Assembly: GCF_001690655.1 (NCBI RefSeq)
Contig: NZ_LZHQ01000034.1
Coordinates: 1 to 64,000 of the forward strand
DNA from: Gilliamella sp. Occ3-1
Lineage (GTDB): Bacteria; Pseudomonadota; Gammaproteobacteria; Enterobacterales; Orbaceae
Direction of reading: 5' to 3'
DNA length: 64,000 bases
Shown here: piece after piece, positions 1-10,928 of the stretch
Layout of the letters: every line of letters starts with the position of its first letter
How positions within the stretch are numbered: position 1 is the first letter of the stretch
Notes under the pieces: model-generated
What the model was told of the DNA's origin: nothing
What the model saw: only the letters and a program-made list of their open reading frames with translations
Database searches by the model: none
Translations under genes and position numbers: made by a program

Positions 1-220
1 TTAAGCTCAGTTCGGCAAACATCTGTTTAAGCTTACGGTTTTCAGCCTCCAGCTCCTTTAAGCGTTTGATATCCGAAGTTTCCATTCCGCCGTATTTTTC
101 CCGCCATTTATAGAAAGTTGAATTACCCATGCCATATTTACGACAGAGTTCTTTAACCGGAATACCCGCTTCAGCTTCTTTTAAAATAGCGACGATTTGA
201 TGTTCAGTCATTTTTTTCAT
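1..220 (-). CDS. IS3-family transposase OrfA (partial)
   Basis: This is the N-terminal 73 codons of the helix-turn-helix subunit of an IS3-family transposase. It would bind the element's terminal repeats and normally joins OrfB by programmed frameshifting. The protein starts MKKMTEHQIVAILKEAEAG, then shows the helix-turn-helix around VKELCRKYGMGNSTFYKWR and the leucine-rich coiled coil LKELEAENRKLKQMFAEL, as in the IS3/IS407 type. The reading frame is open at the window edge. ATG at 220 is preceded by an AGAGGATTT ribosome-binding region. It is too short to appear as a full gene here, and whether the complete element is active cannot be judged. Confidence 0.85.
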   Translation of the reverse strand, partial: MKKMTEHQIVAILKEAEAGIPVKELCRKYGMGNSTFYKWREKYGGMETSDIKRLKELEAENRKLKQMFAELSL

Positions 221-295
221 GTTTAAATCCTCTTTACTTTTATCATAGAGAATTTTCTACTTTTTTGCTGTATTATTTTAGGGGAGAGTTACACA
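1..295 (-). mobile_element. IS3-family insertion sequence, left end, cut by the window edge
   Basis: An IS3-type orfA reads out of the window at position 1. The sequence upstream of its start runs to a TGTGTAACTCTCCCC end (complement of 281-295), which fits the TG-starting terminal inverted repeat of IS3 elements. The second open reading frame and the other end lie outside the window, so neither target duplication nor exact boundary can be confirmed. The element abuts a gene remnant at 297, suggesting it landed in, or next to, a gene that has since decayed. Confidence 0.6.
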
Positions 296-296
296 T

Positions 297-437
297 CGAA
301 TATTAACGATATCAATAATTCCTTCTATCGCATTTGATACTAACGGATTGATAAATATTACAATTGCATCTGTAAAACAGTTTAAGGAGTTAGCCGTTAA
401 CGGTGGAGATGCAATTGTACTGTTATTAACAAAATAA
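297..437 (+). pseudogene. C-terminal remnant of an unidentified gene beside the IS
   Basis: One frame is open from the edge of the insertion sequence to a TAA at 435 (46 codons, ending KELAVNGGDAIVLLLTK). There is no start codon or ribosome-binding site. I do not recognise the family. It reads like the 3' end of a gene whose 5' part was removed by, or lies beyond, the insertion sequence. It could also be a chance open frame. Confidence 0.3.
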
Positions 438-508
438 AGTAGAACTTTCGAAAAGAACATGTTTAATAATCTAGAGAAATCTAGAAAATTAATATGTATT
501 GTCGCTAG

Positions 509-925
509 TGTTTTTTATTTCCGTTAAAACAACTACAACCTTATGTCACAAGAATAGATAATAATACTGGTTATACAGATGTCATCCCATCGTTTATTAA
601 AACAGATATCCCTTGCATTATTGGCGAGAATGTCACTATTGGGCATAATGTTATCCTACATAGTTGCACCATTGAAGATAATGTATTAATTGGTATGGGT
701 AGTACTATATTAAACAATGCTAAAATTGCAAAAAATTGCCTTGTTGGCGCCAACTCGCTAGTAACACACACTATACCTTATGAAGAAGGTTGTTTAATTA
801 TGGGATCACCCGCAAAAATTATCCGCAAATTAACTAAAGCTGACATTACAGCAAATATCACTAATGCACAACGATATGTACAAAATGGTATAAGATTTAA
901 AACTAGCCTACTTCCTGTTGCATAA
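509..925 (+). pseudogene. Truncated gamma-carbonic-anhydrase-like protein (YrdA type)
   Basis: From a TAG at 506 the frame is open to TAA at 923 and carries a left-handed beta-helix pattern: IGENVTIGHNVILHSC, then VLIGMGSTILNN, then LVGANSLV and GSPAKIIRKLT. These are hallmarks of the YrdA/gamma-carbonic-anhydrase family of hexapeptide-repeat trimers. A full member is about 180 residues and has an N-terminal RGD(V/I) and metal-binding part. Here the first half is missing and the residues before the repeat do not match the fold. An internal ATG at 695 leaves only 76 residues. I infer a 5'-truncated, non-functional copy. A diverged hexapeptide acetyltransferase is the alternative. Confidence 0.65.
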
Positions 926-1030
926 TAACCCAACAATAAATTGCGTTTTAGACGGTATTGGGTCTGTGAGCAAGCACAATTTATGATAAAATACTAGCTA
1001 TTTTAATAGCAATAGTTTTTAGGTACTTGT

Positions 1031-4000
1031 TTGAAAAAGCCCAAAATGACAAAAAAACAGATCATCACTCAATTGATTCTACTAACAATAATAGGTTTAT
1101 CTGTTTGTTTATTTCTATCACAGTTCAGTTACGATCCATCCGATCCCGGTTGGTCTCGTACGGCTTGGCACTACCCTATTAGTAATTTTTGCGGTTATAT
1201 TGGTGCATACATCTGTGACGTTCTTTTTCAATTTTTAGGCTTTATTGCTTATAGCCTACCTTTTATCGCTATTTTTATTTGTTTACAGTCAATCGTTTAT
1301 TTTTATAAACATGCTAATGATCCTATAAACTACTTTAGTCTTTCATTTCGGATTATTGGTGTGTTAGCATTTATATTTAGTGCTACAGGATTTTTTGCTT
1401 TAAATATTGCTGATTCTGAACAATTTGAAGCGGGCGGTTATTTAGGTGCGATTGTCATCGAAAGCCTTTTACCAATTATAGATAGTATTACTTTATCCTT
1501 AATTCTTCTTGCAACTTGCTTGGCTTGTGTCACATTATTAACTGGATTATCATGGTTGAATCTAATTGAAAAATTAGGTGCTTTTGTCATGATTTTACTA
1601 CTACCGATTAGATGGTTAATTAAGCCTCGTACAGCCAATAAACTTAAACAACCAGATTCACTAAACGAAAAACCAATAGCACAGACTAATGAGGAAATAA
1701 AAGATCCTCAATTTACAATACCTTTTGATACAAAACTAGATAAAAAATCAGATGATGATACCAATATCATTCCAACATCAAATACTATCTCTAGTGTTGA
1801 AACAACTCAAAATCAGACTGCAAATACCATCATATCGACTGACGATAAAACAATCTCAATAAAAACAACCGATGAATTAATCAAATCATCCCACAAAGAT
1901 ACTCAAGTACCACAGTCAACAACAGCGCCTCTAACAAGTGATAATCCACCAAATAAAGAGCTCGATCCTAACGAGATTTTATCTCGCCTTGAATCAATTA
2001 TTCAAAACATGAATAGAAACAAAGCTACTCCAGATCAAGAGCAAACCTTGTCTTCATCAATAGAACAAATAAAACAGGTAATACAAACACAAAAATCAGA
2101 AGAAAAATTACCATTTGATGAATCAGAAAAATACACAATTTCAGATTCACCAAGTAAACCACTGTTTACATCAGTACACAACGAACCCAAAATTAATTTT
2201 ACTAATGAACAAACACCGTTTGAATCATCAATCGGCATTTCAGCTATAGAAACAACTGAAACCAAACAACCATTTATTCAAGAACCACAGGTTATTACAA
2301 GTACAAAAGACACTGCATCTATAGAAGATATAGAAAACATAACAGATACAGAGACTGAAACTGAAATAAAAGAAGTGAAAGCAGACGTAGAGCAACTAGA
2401 ATATGTTGACACTGAAGCTCTAAAAAAAGCAAATCCAATTATTGACGATATCTATCCTGAAGAAGATCGTGTTGAAGATATTCAACATAATCATTTCAAT
2501 GAAAATGACGAAGATAGCTTAATTCATCCGTTATTAAGACGTAATGATAAACCGTTACCTAAACCGACTACGCCACTACCGTCACTGAACTTATTAACTG
2601 CACCACCAACAGCTCGAATCGAAGTCGATCATGGTGCCTTAAACGCAATGTCGGAACTGATTGAAAAAAGTTTATCGGATTATCGAGTTAAGGCAAAAGT
2701 GGTTGATTATTTACCGGGACCGGTGATTACTCGATTTGAAATTGAACTTGCACCGGGTATCAAAGCGGCACGAATTTCAACGCTAGATCGTGACTTAGCA
2801 CGATCATTATCAATGCCATCGGTTCGTGTAGTTGAAGTTATTCCGGGAAAACCTTATGTAGGTATTGAATTGCCCAATAAAAATCGTCAAACAGTCTATT
2901 TTAGAGAAGTCTTAGACAGCCCTCAATTTAAAGATGCTCAATCGCCGTTAACTGTCGTATTAGGGAAAGATATCGCTGGGCAATCAGTGGTTGCTGATCT
3001 TGCTAAAATGCCTCATTTACTTGTTGCTGGTACTACTGGCTCGGGTAAATCAGTTGGTGTTAATGCGATGATTTTAAGCATTTTATATAAATCGCAACCT
3101 GAAGATGTCAGGTTTATTATGATTGACCCCAAAATGCTAGAGTTATCTATTTATGAAGGAATACCACATTTATTAACACAAGTGGTTACTGATATGAAAG
3201 ATGCCGCTAATGCATTAAATTGGTGTGTTAACGAAATGGAACGACGCTATCGTCTAATGTCAGCATTAGGTGTGCGTAATATTGCTGGTTATAACGAAAA
3301 AATAAAACTAGCAGAACAAATGGGCAGACCAATTCCCGATCCACTTTGGAAACCAACTGATAGTATGGATCTTAATATGCCAACACTCGAAAAATTACCC
3401 TATATTGTGGTCATGGTCGATGAGTTTGCTGATTTGATTATGGCTGTCGGTAAAAAAGTCGAAGAACTAATTGCACGGCTTGCTCAAAAAGCGCGAGCAG
3501 CAGGTATTCATCTAGTTTTAGCCACACAACGTCCATCGGTGGATGTCATTACGGGCTTAATCAAAGCGAATATACCAACTCGTATCGCTTTTACAGTATC
3601 AAGCAAAATTGATTCTCGCACTATTTTAGATCAAATGGGAGCAGAATCATTACTTGGTATGGGAGATATGCTTTATTTAGCCCCTAATAGCTCCATTCCA
3701 ATTCGTGTTCACGGTGCATTTGTGCGTGATGAAGAAGTGCACGCCGTTGTGCAAGATTGGAAAGCACGTGGAACACCAAAATACGTTGAAAATGTCACAG
3801 TTGCGACCGATGATAGCGAAAATGGCAATTCCAACTCGTCAGATGAAGAACTCGATCCATTATTTGACCAAGTTGTTGCTTTTGTCATAGAAACACGAAG
3901 AGCTTCTATCTCTAGCGTACAACGAAAATTTAGAATTGGCTACAACCGAGCAGCCCGAATTGTCGAACAAATGGAAGTAGAAGGCATTATTAGCGCCCCA

Positions 4001-4054
4001 AGCCATAATGGAAATCGGGAAGTACTAGCTGTATCAACACATAACGATTATTAG
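1031..4054 (+). CDS. ftsK: DNA translocase FtsK
   Basis: Septal DNA pump that anchors in the division ring and moves chromosome termini so XerCD can resolve dimers. The 1007-residue protein has about four membrane segments in residues 10-195, then a long Ser/Thr/Glu/Asn-rich linker to about residue 500. The RecA-like motor has Walker A GTTGSGKS at 667-674 and Walker B YIVVMVDE at 791-798. A C-terminal winged-helix gamma domain (from about 940, [16 protein letters not shown]) should read KOPS polarity sequences. The linker is shorter than in E. coli (1329 residues). The start is TTG at 1031 with AGG at 1021; ATG at 1046 is the alternative but sits too far from that site. The usual upstream neighbour lrp is absent. 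Confidence 0.96.
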   Translation: MKKPKMTKKQIITQLILLTIIGLSVCLFLSQFSYDPSDPGWSRTAWHYPISNFCGYIGAYICDVLFQFLGFIAYSLPFIAIFICLQSIVYFYKHANDPINYFSLSFRIIGVLAFIFSATGFFALNIADSEQFEAGGYLGAIVIESLLPIIDSITLSLILLATCLACVTLLTGLSWLNLIEKLGAFVMILLLPIRWLIKPRTANKLKQPDSLNEKPIAQTNEEIKDPQFTIPFDTKLDKKSDDDTNIIPTSNTISSVETTQNQTANTIISTDDKTISIKTTDELIKSSHKDTQVPQSTTAPLTSDNPPNKELDPNEILSRLESIIQNMNRNKATPDQEQTLSSSIEQIKQVIQTQKSEEKLPFDESEKYTISDSPSKPLFTSVHNEPKINFTNEQTPFESSIGISAIETTETKQPFIQEPQVITSTKDTASIEDIENITDTETETEIKEVKADVEQLEYVDTEALKKANPIIDDIYPEEDRVEDIQHNHFNENDEDSLIHPLLRRNDKPLPKPTTPLPSLNLLTAPPTARIEVDHGALNAMSELIEKSLSDYRVKAKVVDYLPGPVITRFEIELAPGIKAARISTLDRDLARSLSMPSVRVVEVIPGKPYVGIELPNKNRQTVYFREVLDSPQFKDAQSPLTVVLGKDIAGQSVVADLAKMPHLLVAGTTGSGKSVGVNAMILSILYKSQPEDVRFIMIDPKMLELSIYEGIPHLLTQVVTDMKDAANALNWCVNEMERRYRLMSALGVRNIAGYNEKIKLAEQMGRPIPDPLWKPTDSMDLNMPTLEKLPYIVVMVDEFADLIMAVGKKVEELIARLAQKARAAGIHLVLATQRPSVDVITGLIKANIPTRIAFTVSSKIDSRTILDQMGAESLLGMGDMLYLAPNSSIPIRVHGAFVRDEEVHAVVQDWKARGTPKYVENVTVATDDSENGNSNSSDEELDPLFDQVVAFVIETRRASISSVQRKFRIGYNRAARIVEQMEVEGIISAPSHNGNREVLAVSTHNDY

Positions 4055-4063
4055 TTTTATCAC

Positions 4064-4095
4064 ACACCAATCCATTTAAAAGAGTGGCTTGGTGT
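4064..4095. terminator. Hairpin after ftsK
   Basis: ACACCAA at 4064-4070 pairs with TTGGTGT at 4089-4095. The loop is partly self-complementary, and only a short T run follows. This is a possible weak terminator between ftsK and citG. Confidence 0.4.
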
Positions 4096-4153
4096 TTACA
4101 TCATAGCATCATGCAAATTAATTAAATCGAATCCCTATAGGTAACCAATAGTA

Positions 4154-5056
4154 ATGAGTGATTATTCTCAGCAACTAGCATTATTAGAATTACAACTCAA
4201 TAATGACCCTAACCGATGTTTACCTGCGCAATTAGCAACTAAAGCATTAATCAAAGAAATTTGCTTATCACCAAAACCCGGATTAGTTGATATGAATAAT
4301 AGTGGAGCACATCGTGATATGGATTTCCAAACCTTTATTCAAAGTATTAGTGCTATTTGTGTCTGGTTTGAACGTTTTTACCAATATGGTAAAACATCAG
4401 CTTTGCATAAAAATCAACTTTTTTTAGCTGGCATTAGACCAATTGGTATTAATTGCGAACAAACGATGTTTAAAGCCACCAATCAAGTTAATACTCATAA
4501 AGGCGGGATATTTGCCTTTGGTTTGCTGCTCGGCGCTATTGGCAAGTTAGAGCAATTAAACTTACCAATCAATATACAAAGCATTTGTAACGAAGTTTCA
4601 TCCATTTGCCAAGGCATTGTTCAAAGCGAGCTAAAACAAAATAATCTAACAAACTCTGTTGGTGAAAAGCTATTTAAACTCCATAACCTTACAGGAGCAA
4701 GAGGAGAAGCAGAATCAGGTTATGCAACAGTTAGAAATATCTCACTGCCTATCTTTCAACAAATGCAAAAGAACGGCTATGATGAAGAAACTTGCTTATT
4801 ACAAGCGATGTTACATTTACTTGCTTTTAATCAAGACACGAATGTAGTTTCACGAGGTGGACTTGATGGCTTGTCCTTTGTCCAAGAACAAGCTAAAAAA
4901 CTCATCAAACAAGGTGGCGTAATCAATCCCAAAGTACGAGAAAATTTATATCATCTTGATAGTGAATTAATAAAACGTAATTTAAGCCCTGGCGGATCAG
5001 CGGATTTAATTGCGATTACTTGGTTTTTGTCTCAATATGAGGACCAAACTTGTTAA
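4154..5056 (+). CDS. citG: Triphosphoribosyl-dephospho-CoA synthase (CitG/MdcB family)
   Basis: This enzyme makes 2'-(5''-triphosphoribosyl)-3'-dephospho-CoA from ATP and dephospho-CoA, the precursor of the prosthetic group of citrate lyase or malonate decarboxylase acyl-carrier subunits. The 300-residue protein carries the family blocks LSPKPGLVD (about 38-46), GLRPIG-like AGIRPIG, NTHKGGIF, GARGEAESGY, DTNVVSRGG and the C-terminal NLSPGGSADL. Length matches E. coli CitG (292). No citrate lyase, citX or mdc genes are near, so it is an orphan whose substrate protein must lie elsewhere or be lost. The ribosome-binding site before ATG 4154 is weak. Confidence 0.9.
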   Translation: MSDYSQQLALLELQLNNDPNRCLPAQLATKALIKEICLSPKPGLVDMNNSGAHRDMDFQTFIQSISAICVWFERFYQYGKTSALHKNQLFLAGIRPIGINCEQTMFKATNQVNTHKGGIFAFGLLLGAIGKLEQLNLPINIQSICNEVSSICQGIVQSELKQNNLTNSVGEKLFKLHNLTGARGEAESGYATVRNISLPIFQQMQKNGYDEETCLLQAMLHLLAFNQDTNVVSRGGLDGLSFVQEQAKKLIKQGGVINPKVRENLYHLDSELIKRNLSPGGSADLIAITWFLSQYEDQTC

Positions 5057-5227
5057 AAAACTTATTTCAAAATCTGCACCATCAAGCTTTTCTTCAACAG
5101 CAATATTTTGAATAGTTAATTGTTTATAAAGACGCTATACATATTCAATATCAACAAACTGTATGTAGGCACAATACTCTGATTTGCTCATAGCTTAATT
5201 GGATAAACCAAACACACATTAAAGCTA

Positions 5228-5437
5228 CCTAATAACAAACGAATGGGAAAACCAAAAAAGTGATGCATACTTTAATAGCAACGTGACATAACTAAAAAAT
5301 ATTTAGCGATTAAAAAGATAGAAAATAAAAAGTTAAGAGTTTTATTAATTTTGATAATACTGTTAAACCCCATAAAGCAATTTTGGAAAAAAAGGCCTTA
5401 TGAGTTTTTAGAGGATTATTTTAACCATGAAGTGTAA
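5228..5437 (+). pseudogene. Decayed IS481-family transposase, C-terminal fragment
   Basis: Reading across stops and frameshifts gives pieces that align with the end of IS481-type DDE transposases: an NGK-like start near 5242, VMHTLIAT (consensus VMRTLIEMWH), then FINFDNTVKP (consensus RFxNFYNTVKPHKSL), and finally PYEFLEDYFNHEV before TAA at 5435. At least four stops and one frameshift break it. A second, longer copy in opposite orientation lies at 53498-54190 and shares long near-identical stretches with it, for example around 5371-5430 against 53505-53570. Confidence 0.8.
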
Positions 5438-5666
5438 ACAACTCGGTGTTTTCTTACATATAAAATTTTTTCTTTGATGGAATGGTTAAAATAAGATGAC
5501 AATATTTAGAAATATACAAAACAATCATCACTAGAAATAAAAGCATTGGGAATGTTGATTGTAGATGTAAAAACGATTTATTGTTCAGATTCAATCGATT
5601 GCTGGTATTCAATTCAATAAAACGTTCGATTATTAGCTAAATAGCATATAAATAAATTAAAATAGA

Positions 5667-5698
5667 ACATCTTCACCGATAAAGGTAGACGAAGATGT
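5667..5698 (-). terminator. Hairpin downstream of mukB
   Basis: ACATCTTC (5667-5674) pairs with GAAGATGT (5691-5698), with a further ACC/GGT pairing inside. Read on the minus strand the stem is followed by CTATTTTAATTTATTT, a T-rich tail, so it probably ends the mukFEB transcript. Confidence 0.6.
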
Positions 5699-5715
5699 CT
5701 AGTAAACAAAAAAAG

Positions 5716-8700
5716 TTAAACAAAACCTTTCAAACCAACTACATGCACATGTTCTTGGTTATTGATAACTTTACGTACGAGTTTATAGGTTGTTCCTTTT
5801 TCAGGACTGATGTTTTCTGGAGCAGCAATGATTAATTGCATTTCTAATCGTTCACAAAGTTCAAATAGTGTTGCAATTGATTTGGCATCTAGTCGAGCTG
5901 CTTCATCTAAGAATAGTAGACGACATGGCAAAATATCTTTATTCCGAAGTCGTTTGGATTCTTCTTCCCAACTTTGAATCACCATAAGTAAAATTGACAT
6001 ACCTGTACCAATTGCTTCACCCGTTGATAATGCACCGCTTTCAGCACGTAACCAACCATCTGCACCTCGATTCACCTCAACATCCATTTCAAGATAATTT
6101 CGATAATCTAGCAGTTCTTCACCAATATTTTGAGCAGTTCGTTGTCCCATATCAATATGTGGATTTAAACGTTGATAGAGTTTAGCTAACGCTTCTGAGA
6201 AGGTAATACGATTATTACTAAATAGATCTTGATGTTCATTTTGCTCATCGGCAAGTGCAGCTAAAAGAGTTGAATGAGCTTCGCGAACATTGACATTTAA
6301 ACGCACGCCATTAACTTGACCAAATGCCACTGCTTGTAATCCTTGGTTAAGCATACGAATACGATTTTGTTCGCGCTGTATGGTTTTACGAATAATATTC
6401 GATACACTCTTCGAGCTAATTGCCAGTTGCTGTTCACGCGAAGTGAGTTCTTCTGTTAAGCGTGACAATTCAATTTCCATCTGTTCAATGGCTTCAATTG
6501 GATCGTCAGTTTTAACAATATCCTGGCGAATCCGTTCACGCAAATGTGCGTAAACAGCGATATAGAATTGGATTTTACGTTCTGGGCGTTTTGGATCTTC
6601 TGATAGTCTTAATACATCCCGCAAATGTTCATTGTCATTAACAGCTAAACGTAAGGAGCCTAATGCTTTATCTGACATTGAGCGCAATTCATCCGCACTT
6701 AAATAGGCAAGTTCACGTCGATGTAAACGCCGTTCAACACTATTTTCTTTAACAAGCCTTAAAACTAAACACCAACCCGCTTTGGCTTGCACTACTTGTT
6801 CGCGTAGTTGCTTATAATCTCGCAGTGTTTGAGTTAGCCGTTTTTGCAATTGTGTCATTTCGCTTTCGCACATAATGAGTTGCTTTTCAAGCGATGTACA
6901 ATGTTGACGATTGTTATTTAATTTTTGATGGATTTCATCACGACGTAATCGAGCACGTTCTTCAGTGATCGCATCGGCTTTTACCCCAATTTGTTCAATT
7001 TCTTTTTGTAGCTCATGCAACATATCGCGCTTGGTTTCAAATGCACTTTTAAGCGAAGCTAGCGTTTGATTATATTGATTGTATTTGTCTTGATACTGTT
7101 GCATCTGGCTGCGAGCTTCAGTTCTTTGAGTTTCGACGATTTCTAAGCGAGAACGTAATTTTTCATTTAAATCACTATTTTCATTTAACATACCTGCCGA
7201 GTCTTCATAGCTAAAGTGGGCACGACGTTGCATTACTTCAGTTAAGGCAAAAACTTGTTGGCGGATAGTTTGTTGTTGTGCTTTAACCGTATTGTATTGT
7301 TCTCGTAAAGCTTCATTTAGCTCAGGATCACTTTGTAAAACAGCTAAAACTGGTTCAAGTTCTGAAATGGTATTGCGATTACGGCTAACATATTGCGCAG
7401 ATTCTTGTGCTTGTGCAACTTGTTCACGTAAATCGTCAACCCTATCGACAAGATCATCATCAGCCAATAAATGCATTTGCGCAACCAAGCGATTTATGGT
7501 TGCTAATTGTTCTTTGCAATTAGTAACCTGTTGCTGATTTTGTTTATCAATACTTTCCTGAGACGATAATTGTCGTTCAATTTCAGTGCGTCTTGTCATT
7601 AATTTTTGCGCTTCAGCTTCAGGATCAATATCAAAAGCAACTCCTAAATGTTGACCAATAAATTGCCCAACATTTTGTTCAATTCGTTGTAATTTTTGTA
7701 AATCAAATGAGATAGTTGCATAGCGCTCATGTAATTCATCACGTTCGGCAGATAATTTTTCAAGGTGAATCTCACGAGCAGCACGACCAAATAGTGGTAC
7801 TTTAGGAAAGCTTGAGAATCGCCATTGACGATCGCCCGTTTTGACAAGTACCGCTTTATTCATTTCCTCACAATCAAAAACACTATCATCAAATGATGAC
7901 GGATCACCTTCGATAAAATAGATATCTTCAGGGTAATCTTCATCACTTGCGGTAAGGTTTTCTAATTGCTGTTTAACTAATGATAAATCTGGTACAACAA
8001 TAGCTTGTCTTGATGGACCATATAATGCAGAAAAGTAAGGTGCATCATCAATTGTTACATCTTCATAAATTTCAGAAAGTAATACACCATTAAATCGTTC
8101 TGCTAACGAAGACAAACGGCTATCATCGACACCACTAGGTTGATTTAGTTGCTCAATTTGAACATCTAATTGGTTGCGTCTAAAACTAATTTGGTCTCGC
8201 TCAGTAACAAGTATTCGCTCTTTTTCTAGCAGTTTTTGCATATGTTGAGTGACATCTTGACTGTTATTAAACTGTTCGCTAGTTTGTTCTTGTAAAGCGA
8301 TTAATGCATCTTGTGCTTTCAACCATAGTGGAGCTTTTTGACGATAATCAGCTATTTTTGATTGAATTTGTTCAAGCTCTTGCCTAAATTCGATACGTTT
8401 TTCGCTAGATTCATTAGCTCGTTCGGCTGTTTCGTCTAATTGCAATTCAAGTTCTTGTTTTAAATCATCTAGTTCATCGTAATTAACTTGGCGTTCAATA
8501 CGTTTACAAAATTGTGTTAATAACGATTCTGCTTCTTTTTGTTCAAAAAATCGTTGTTCAAGCTCATCTAGTTGTAGCTGTAAATGCTCGGCTTGTTCTG
8601 CATGGTAACATTGTGATGGCCATTGTCTTAATGCTTCTTTAGCTGCCGCAAAAGCGTCACTTCGGGTAACATCGCCAACTAATTTAATCACTAATTGATA

Positions 8701-10134
8701 AGCACGGTCAAACTGATTAATTGCCGCATCAGATACACTTAATTTTTGCTCGAGTTCAAGAACTTGTTCCGTGATCTCTTTTTGCTTTTCTTCAAACAAT
8801 TCATAGTGATTTTCAATATTACTAATACCTAATTTTGGTAACTGGCATAATGACTGAGCATTTTTTAACGCCTGTAAGGCCTGTTGGTATTGAATTGCAC
8901 GTGTTTGTTGAACATCAAGAGCCTGTTGGTAATCAGCTAATTGAGTCTTGATTTCGTCAACTTCTTGTTCTGTTTGTTCTACTTGCTCACGATAGGTTTG
9001 GTACTGTTCATTCGCTTCAAGTACCACTTCGTTTTGTTCTTCTAACTTTAAGTTTAAATCATCTAAATCTGCTTGATAACGGTCAATTTTTTCCTGTTGA
9101 CGTAATGCTGTTTGCACTAAATTGAGGTGATCATTAGCCGCCTGTAAGTCGGTTTCCAAATCACTTTGCGCATCTTGATGTTCTTTAAGTTCTTTTGCCA
9201 TTTCAACTTGGCGGTATTGATTGCTTATAAGCAGATCTTGTGTTTTAAACATATCACGGCGCAGGCCAAGTACTGATTCTATATGAACTCGGCGTTCATT
9301 ATTATGGCGCATATAATCAGCTGCCACATAATTAGTTGACTCAGTAATTAAGTGTTTAAATAAGTCACGATCCGATTGTGTTACTCGAATGGCTTCTAAC
9401 GTCATCCGATTCTCGCGTAATGCGGCTTCCATATCTTGGAAAGCTTTTCGCACACCACTATTTTCTGGTAATAAATAATCACGTAGGGAACGAGTAATAG
9501 CACTTGAGATACCACCATAAAGTGATGCCTCAATCAAACGGTAGTATTTACTTCTATCAGATGGAGAGCGCAAGCGTTTTGGTAAAATACCAAAATCAAA
9601 CATAACCGAATGATAATCAGTAATTGAGTTAAATTGTTTAAAGATAATGCCTTCCATTGATTCGGCTTTATCTTTTAACTCTGGTAACGATAAGATTCGC
9701 GCTTGTTTATCATTTAAACGCTCCGTAACCAACTCTGTTGGGCTTACACTGATAGATAATCCTTGCAATAAAAAAGGCTTGATATCGACTTTTTTGTCCC
9801 GCCCTGCTACTTGTTGCAAACGTACACCACAAATAATCCTTTGGTTCCGTGAGTTAATTACGTCCAGTATAGAATAACAGACGCCTGGTTTTAATTTACC
9901 ATGCAAGCCTTTATCTCGTGAGCCTGATGTGGCTCCAGCTTCGGTTGTATTTCTAAAGTGTAATAAAGTTAAGTCAGGTATTAATGCAGTTACAAATGCC
10001 GCCATGGTAGTTGATTTACCAGCACCATTACCACCAGATAATGTCGTAACTAATTGGTCAAGCTCAAAAGTTCGTGCAAAAAAACCATTCCAGTTAATTA
10101 GCGTTAATGAGTGAAATTTACCGTGTCCAATCAT
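5716..10134 (-). CDS. mukB: Chromosome condensin subunit MukB
   Basis: SMC-like ATPase of the MukBEF condensin, which organises and segregates the chromosome. The 1472-residue protein has an N-terminal head with Walker A GGNGAGKS at 34-41, two long Gln/Glu/Leu-rich coiled coils, a central hinge near residues 650-780, and a C-terminal head with signature [14 protein letters not shown] and Walker [13 protein letters not shown]. Length fits E. coli MukB (1486). It is last in the mukF-mukE-mukB operon and begins 2 bases after the mukE stop, so translation is probably coupled. The gene has many shadow frames on the other strand because its coiled coils are rich in Gln and Glu codons. Confidence 0.98.
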   Translation of the reverse strand: MIGHGKFHSLTLINWNGFFARTFELDQLVTTLSGGNGAGKSTTMAAFVTALIPDLTLLHFRNTTEAGATSGSRDKGLHGKLKPGVCYSILDVINSRNQRIICGVRLQQVAGRDKKVDIKPFLLQGLSISVSPTELVTERLNDKQARILSLPELKDKAESMEGIIFKQFNSITDYHSVMFDFGILPKRLRSPSDRSKYYRLIEASLYGGISSAITRSLRDYLLPENSGVRKAFQDMEAALRENRMTLEAIRVTQSDRDLFKHLITESTNYVAADYMRHNNERRVHIESVLGLRRDMFKTQDLLISNQYRQVEMAKELKEHQDAQSDLETDLQAANDHLNLVQTALRQQEKIDRYQADLDDLNLKLEEQNEVVLEANEQYQTYREQVEQTEQEVDEIKTQLADYQQALDVQQTRAIQYQQALQALKNAQSLCQLPKLGISNIENHYELFEEKQKEITEQVLELEQKLSVSDAAINQFDRAYQLVIKLVGDVTRSDAFAAAKEALRQWPSQCYHAEQAEHLQLQLDELEQRFFEQKEAESLLTQFCKRIERQVNYDELDDLKQELELQLDETAERANESSEKRIEFRQELEQIQSKIADYRQKAPLWLKAQDALIALQEQTSEQFNNSQDVTQHMQKLLEKERILVTERDQISFRRNQLDVQIEQLNQPSGVDDSRLSSLAERFNGVLLSEIYEDVTIDDAPYFSALYGPSRQAIVVPDLSLVKQQLENLTASDEDYPEDIYFIEGDPSSFDDSVFDCEEMNKAVLVKTGDRQWRFSSFPKVPLFGRAAREIHLEKLSAERDELHERYATISFDLQKLQRIEQNVGQFIGQHLGVAFDIDPEAEAQKLMTRRTEIERQLSSQESIDKQNQQQVTNCKEQLATINRLVAQMHLLADDDLVDRVDDLREQVAQAQESAQYVSRNRNTISELEPVLAVLQSDPELNEALREQYNTVKAQQQTIRQQVFALTEVMQRRAHFSYEDSAGMLNENSDLNEKLRSRLEIVETQRTEARSQMQQYQDKYNQYNQTLASLKSAFETKRDMLHELQKEIEQIGVKADAITEERARLRRDEIHQKLNNNRQHCTSLEKQLIMCESEMTQLQKRLTQTLRDYKQLREQVVQAKAGWCLVLRLVKENSVERRLHRRELAYLSADELRSMSDKALGSLRLAVNDNEHLRDVLRLSEDPKRPERKIQFYIAVYAHLRERIRQDIVKTDDPIEAIEQMEIELSRLTEELTSREQQLAISSKSVSNIIRKTIQREQNRIRMLNQGLQAVAFGQVNGVRLNVNVREAHSTLLAALADEQNEHQDLFSNNRITFSEALAKLYQRLNPHIDMGQRTAQNIGEELLDYRNYLEMDVEVNRGADGWLRAESGALSTGEAIGTGMSILLMVIQSWEEESKRLRNKDILPCRLLFLDEAARLDAKSIATLFELCERLEMQLIIAAPENISPEKGTTYKLVRKVINNQEHVHVVGLKGFV

Positions 10135-10136
10135 GA

Positions 10137-10928
10137 TTATTCAGTCTCCTCATTAACATCTTCATCTTGTTCTTCATTATTATCATCTAAAATAAGTGCT
10201 GATTCGATTTTAATTGCTTCGCCATCTCGAATTAGGCGTAATTGCGCTTCTTGTGCGTCATCACTACTTCGTACATCTGCACCAAAACGGAAAATTGATT
10301 CGTTAATGCGAAAACGGCTACTGTCATTACCAACAATAAAAAAAATCATACCTAGTCGACGCAGGCGATTTAGCGCTGTTTTTACTTTATCAAATAGTTT
10401 TTGGCGATCTAAATCTGAACCTGTTGAACGTTGGTTTACTAATCTGAGTAACTTACTTTCATCTGCTAATGAAACCAGTTCATCAAACAATTCTTGTAAG
10501 GTAAAAATCCCCTCATGCGCTAATCTCTCGGGACTTAAATACAAATAACAAAGTACTTTGCCAACAAGCATATCAAGCTCCGATAATACTGAACGAGGAA
10601 TCAATGTTGTTGAGCGAGGACGAAGATAGAAAAATCCTTCAGGCGCACGGATTAGCTCAACATTATAACGTTGATAAAATTGTTCAAGCTCAAGTTGGAA
10701 ATCCATTAGAAAAGCATGATGATCAAGTTCATCAATACCAATATGACGGCCAGAGCGTAGTAAACTATCCAGTTCTGGAAAGATCGGATTAGCAATTGCT
10801 TGGGCCAATTTAACGGGCATATATTTATCGATAGAAGCTTGAGAACTAGCGACTATGCGCCCCATAACTTCATCAAGATGATGTGCGGTTTGTTGTGTTT
10901 CGAAATCGTTAGTATCTGTTGATGACAT
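10137..10928 (-). CDS. mukE: Condensin accessory protein MukE
   Basis: MukE bridges the kleisin MukF and the MukB heads. The protein matches MukE over [56 protein letters not shown] and [13 protein letters not shown] take ATG at 10928 (MSSTDTNDF, 263 residues). The open frame continues upstream to 11027, but that extension overlaps mukF and does not look like MukE. Even so, the start lies 20 bases inside the end of mukF. The segment before PVKLAQ is about 30 residues longer than in E. coli. The acidic tail (DEDVNEETE) is typical. Confidence 0.95.
   Translation of the reverse strand: MSSTDTNDFETQQTAHHLDEVMGRIVASSQASIDKYMPVKLAQAIANPIFPELDSLLRSGRHIGIDELDHHAFLMDFQLELEQFYQRYNVELIRAPEGFFYLRPRSTTLIPRSVLSELDMLVGKVLCYLYLSPERLAHEGIFTLQELFDELVSLADESKLLRLVNQRSTGSDLDRQKLFDKVKTALNRLRRLGMIFFIVGNDSSRFRINESIFRFGADVRSSDDAQEAQLRLIRDGEAIKIESALILDDNNEEQDEDVNEETE

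Larger units (their letters stand above)
5057..5715. other. 659-base stretch without an intact gene between citG and mukB
   Basis: This gap holds the dead IS481 transposase fragment (5228-5437) and a hairpin next to mukB (5667-5698). The rest is AT-rich. A short frame overlapping the citG stop gives about 20 residues and stops; I see no reason to call it a gene. No tRNA-like structure was recognised. Confidence 0.6.

Noticed and set aside
7292..7537. Plus-strand open frame inside mukB
   Set aside because: It is a shadow of the Gln/Glu-rich coiled coil on the other strand, with low-complexity Ser/Cys composition and no ribosome-binding site.
10111..10548. 145-codon plus-strand open frame across mukE and the mukB start
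   Set aside because: Ser-rich low-complexity translation opposite clearly coding mukE; no family match.
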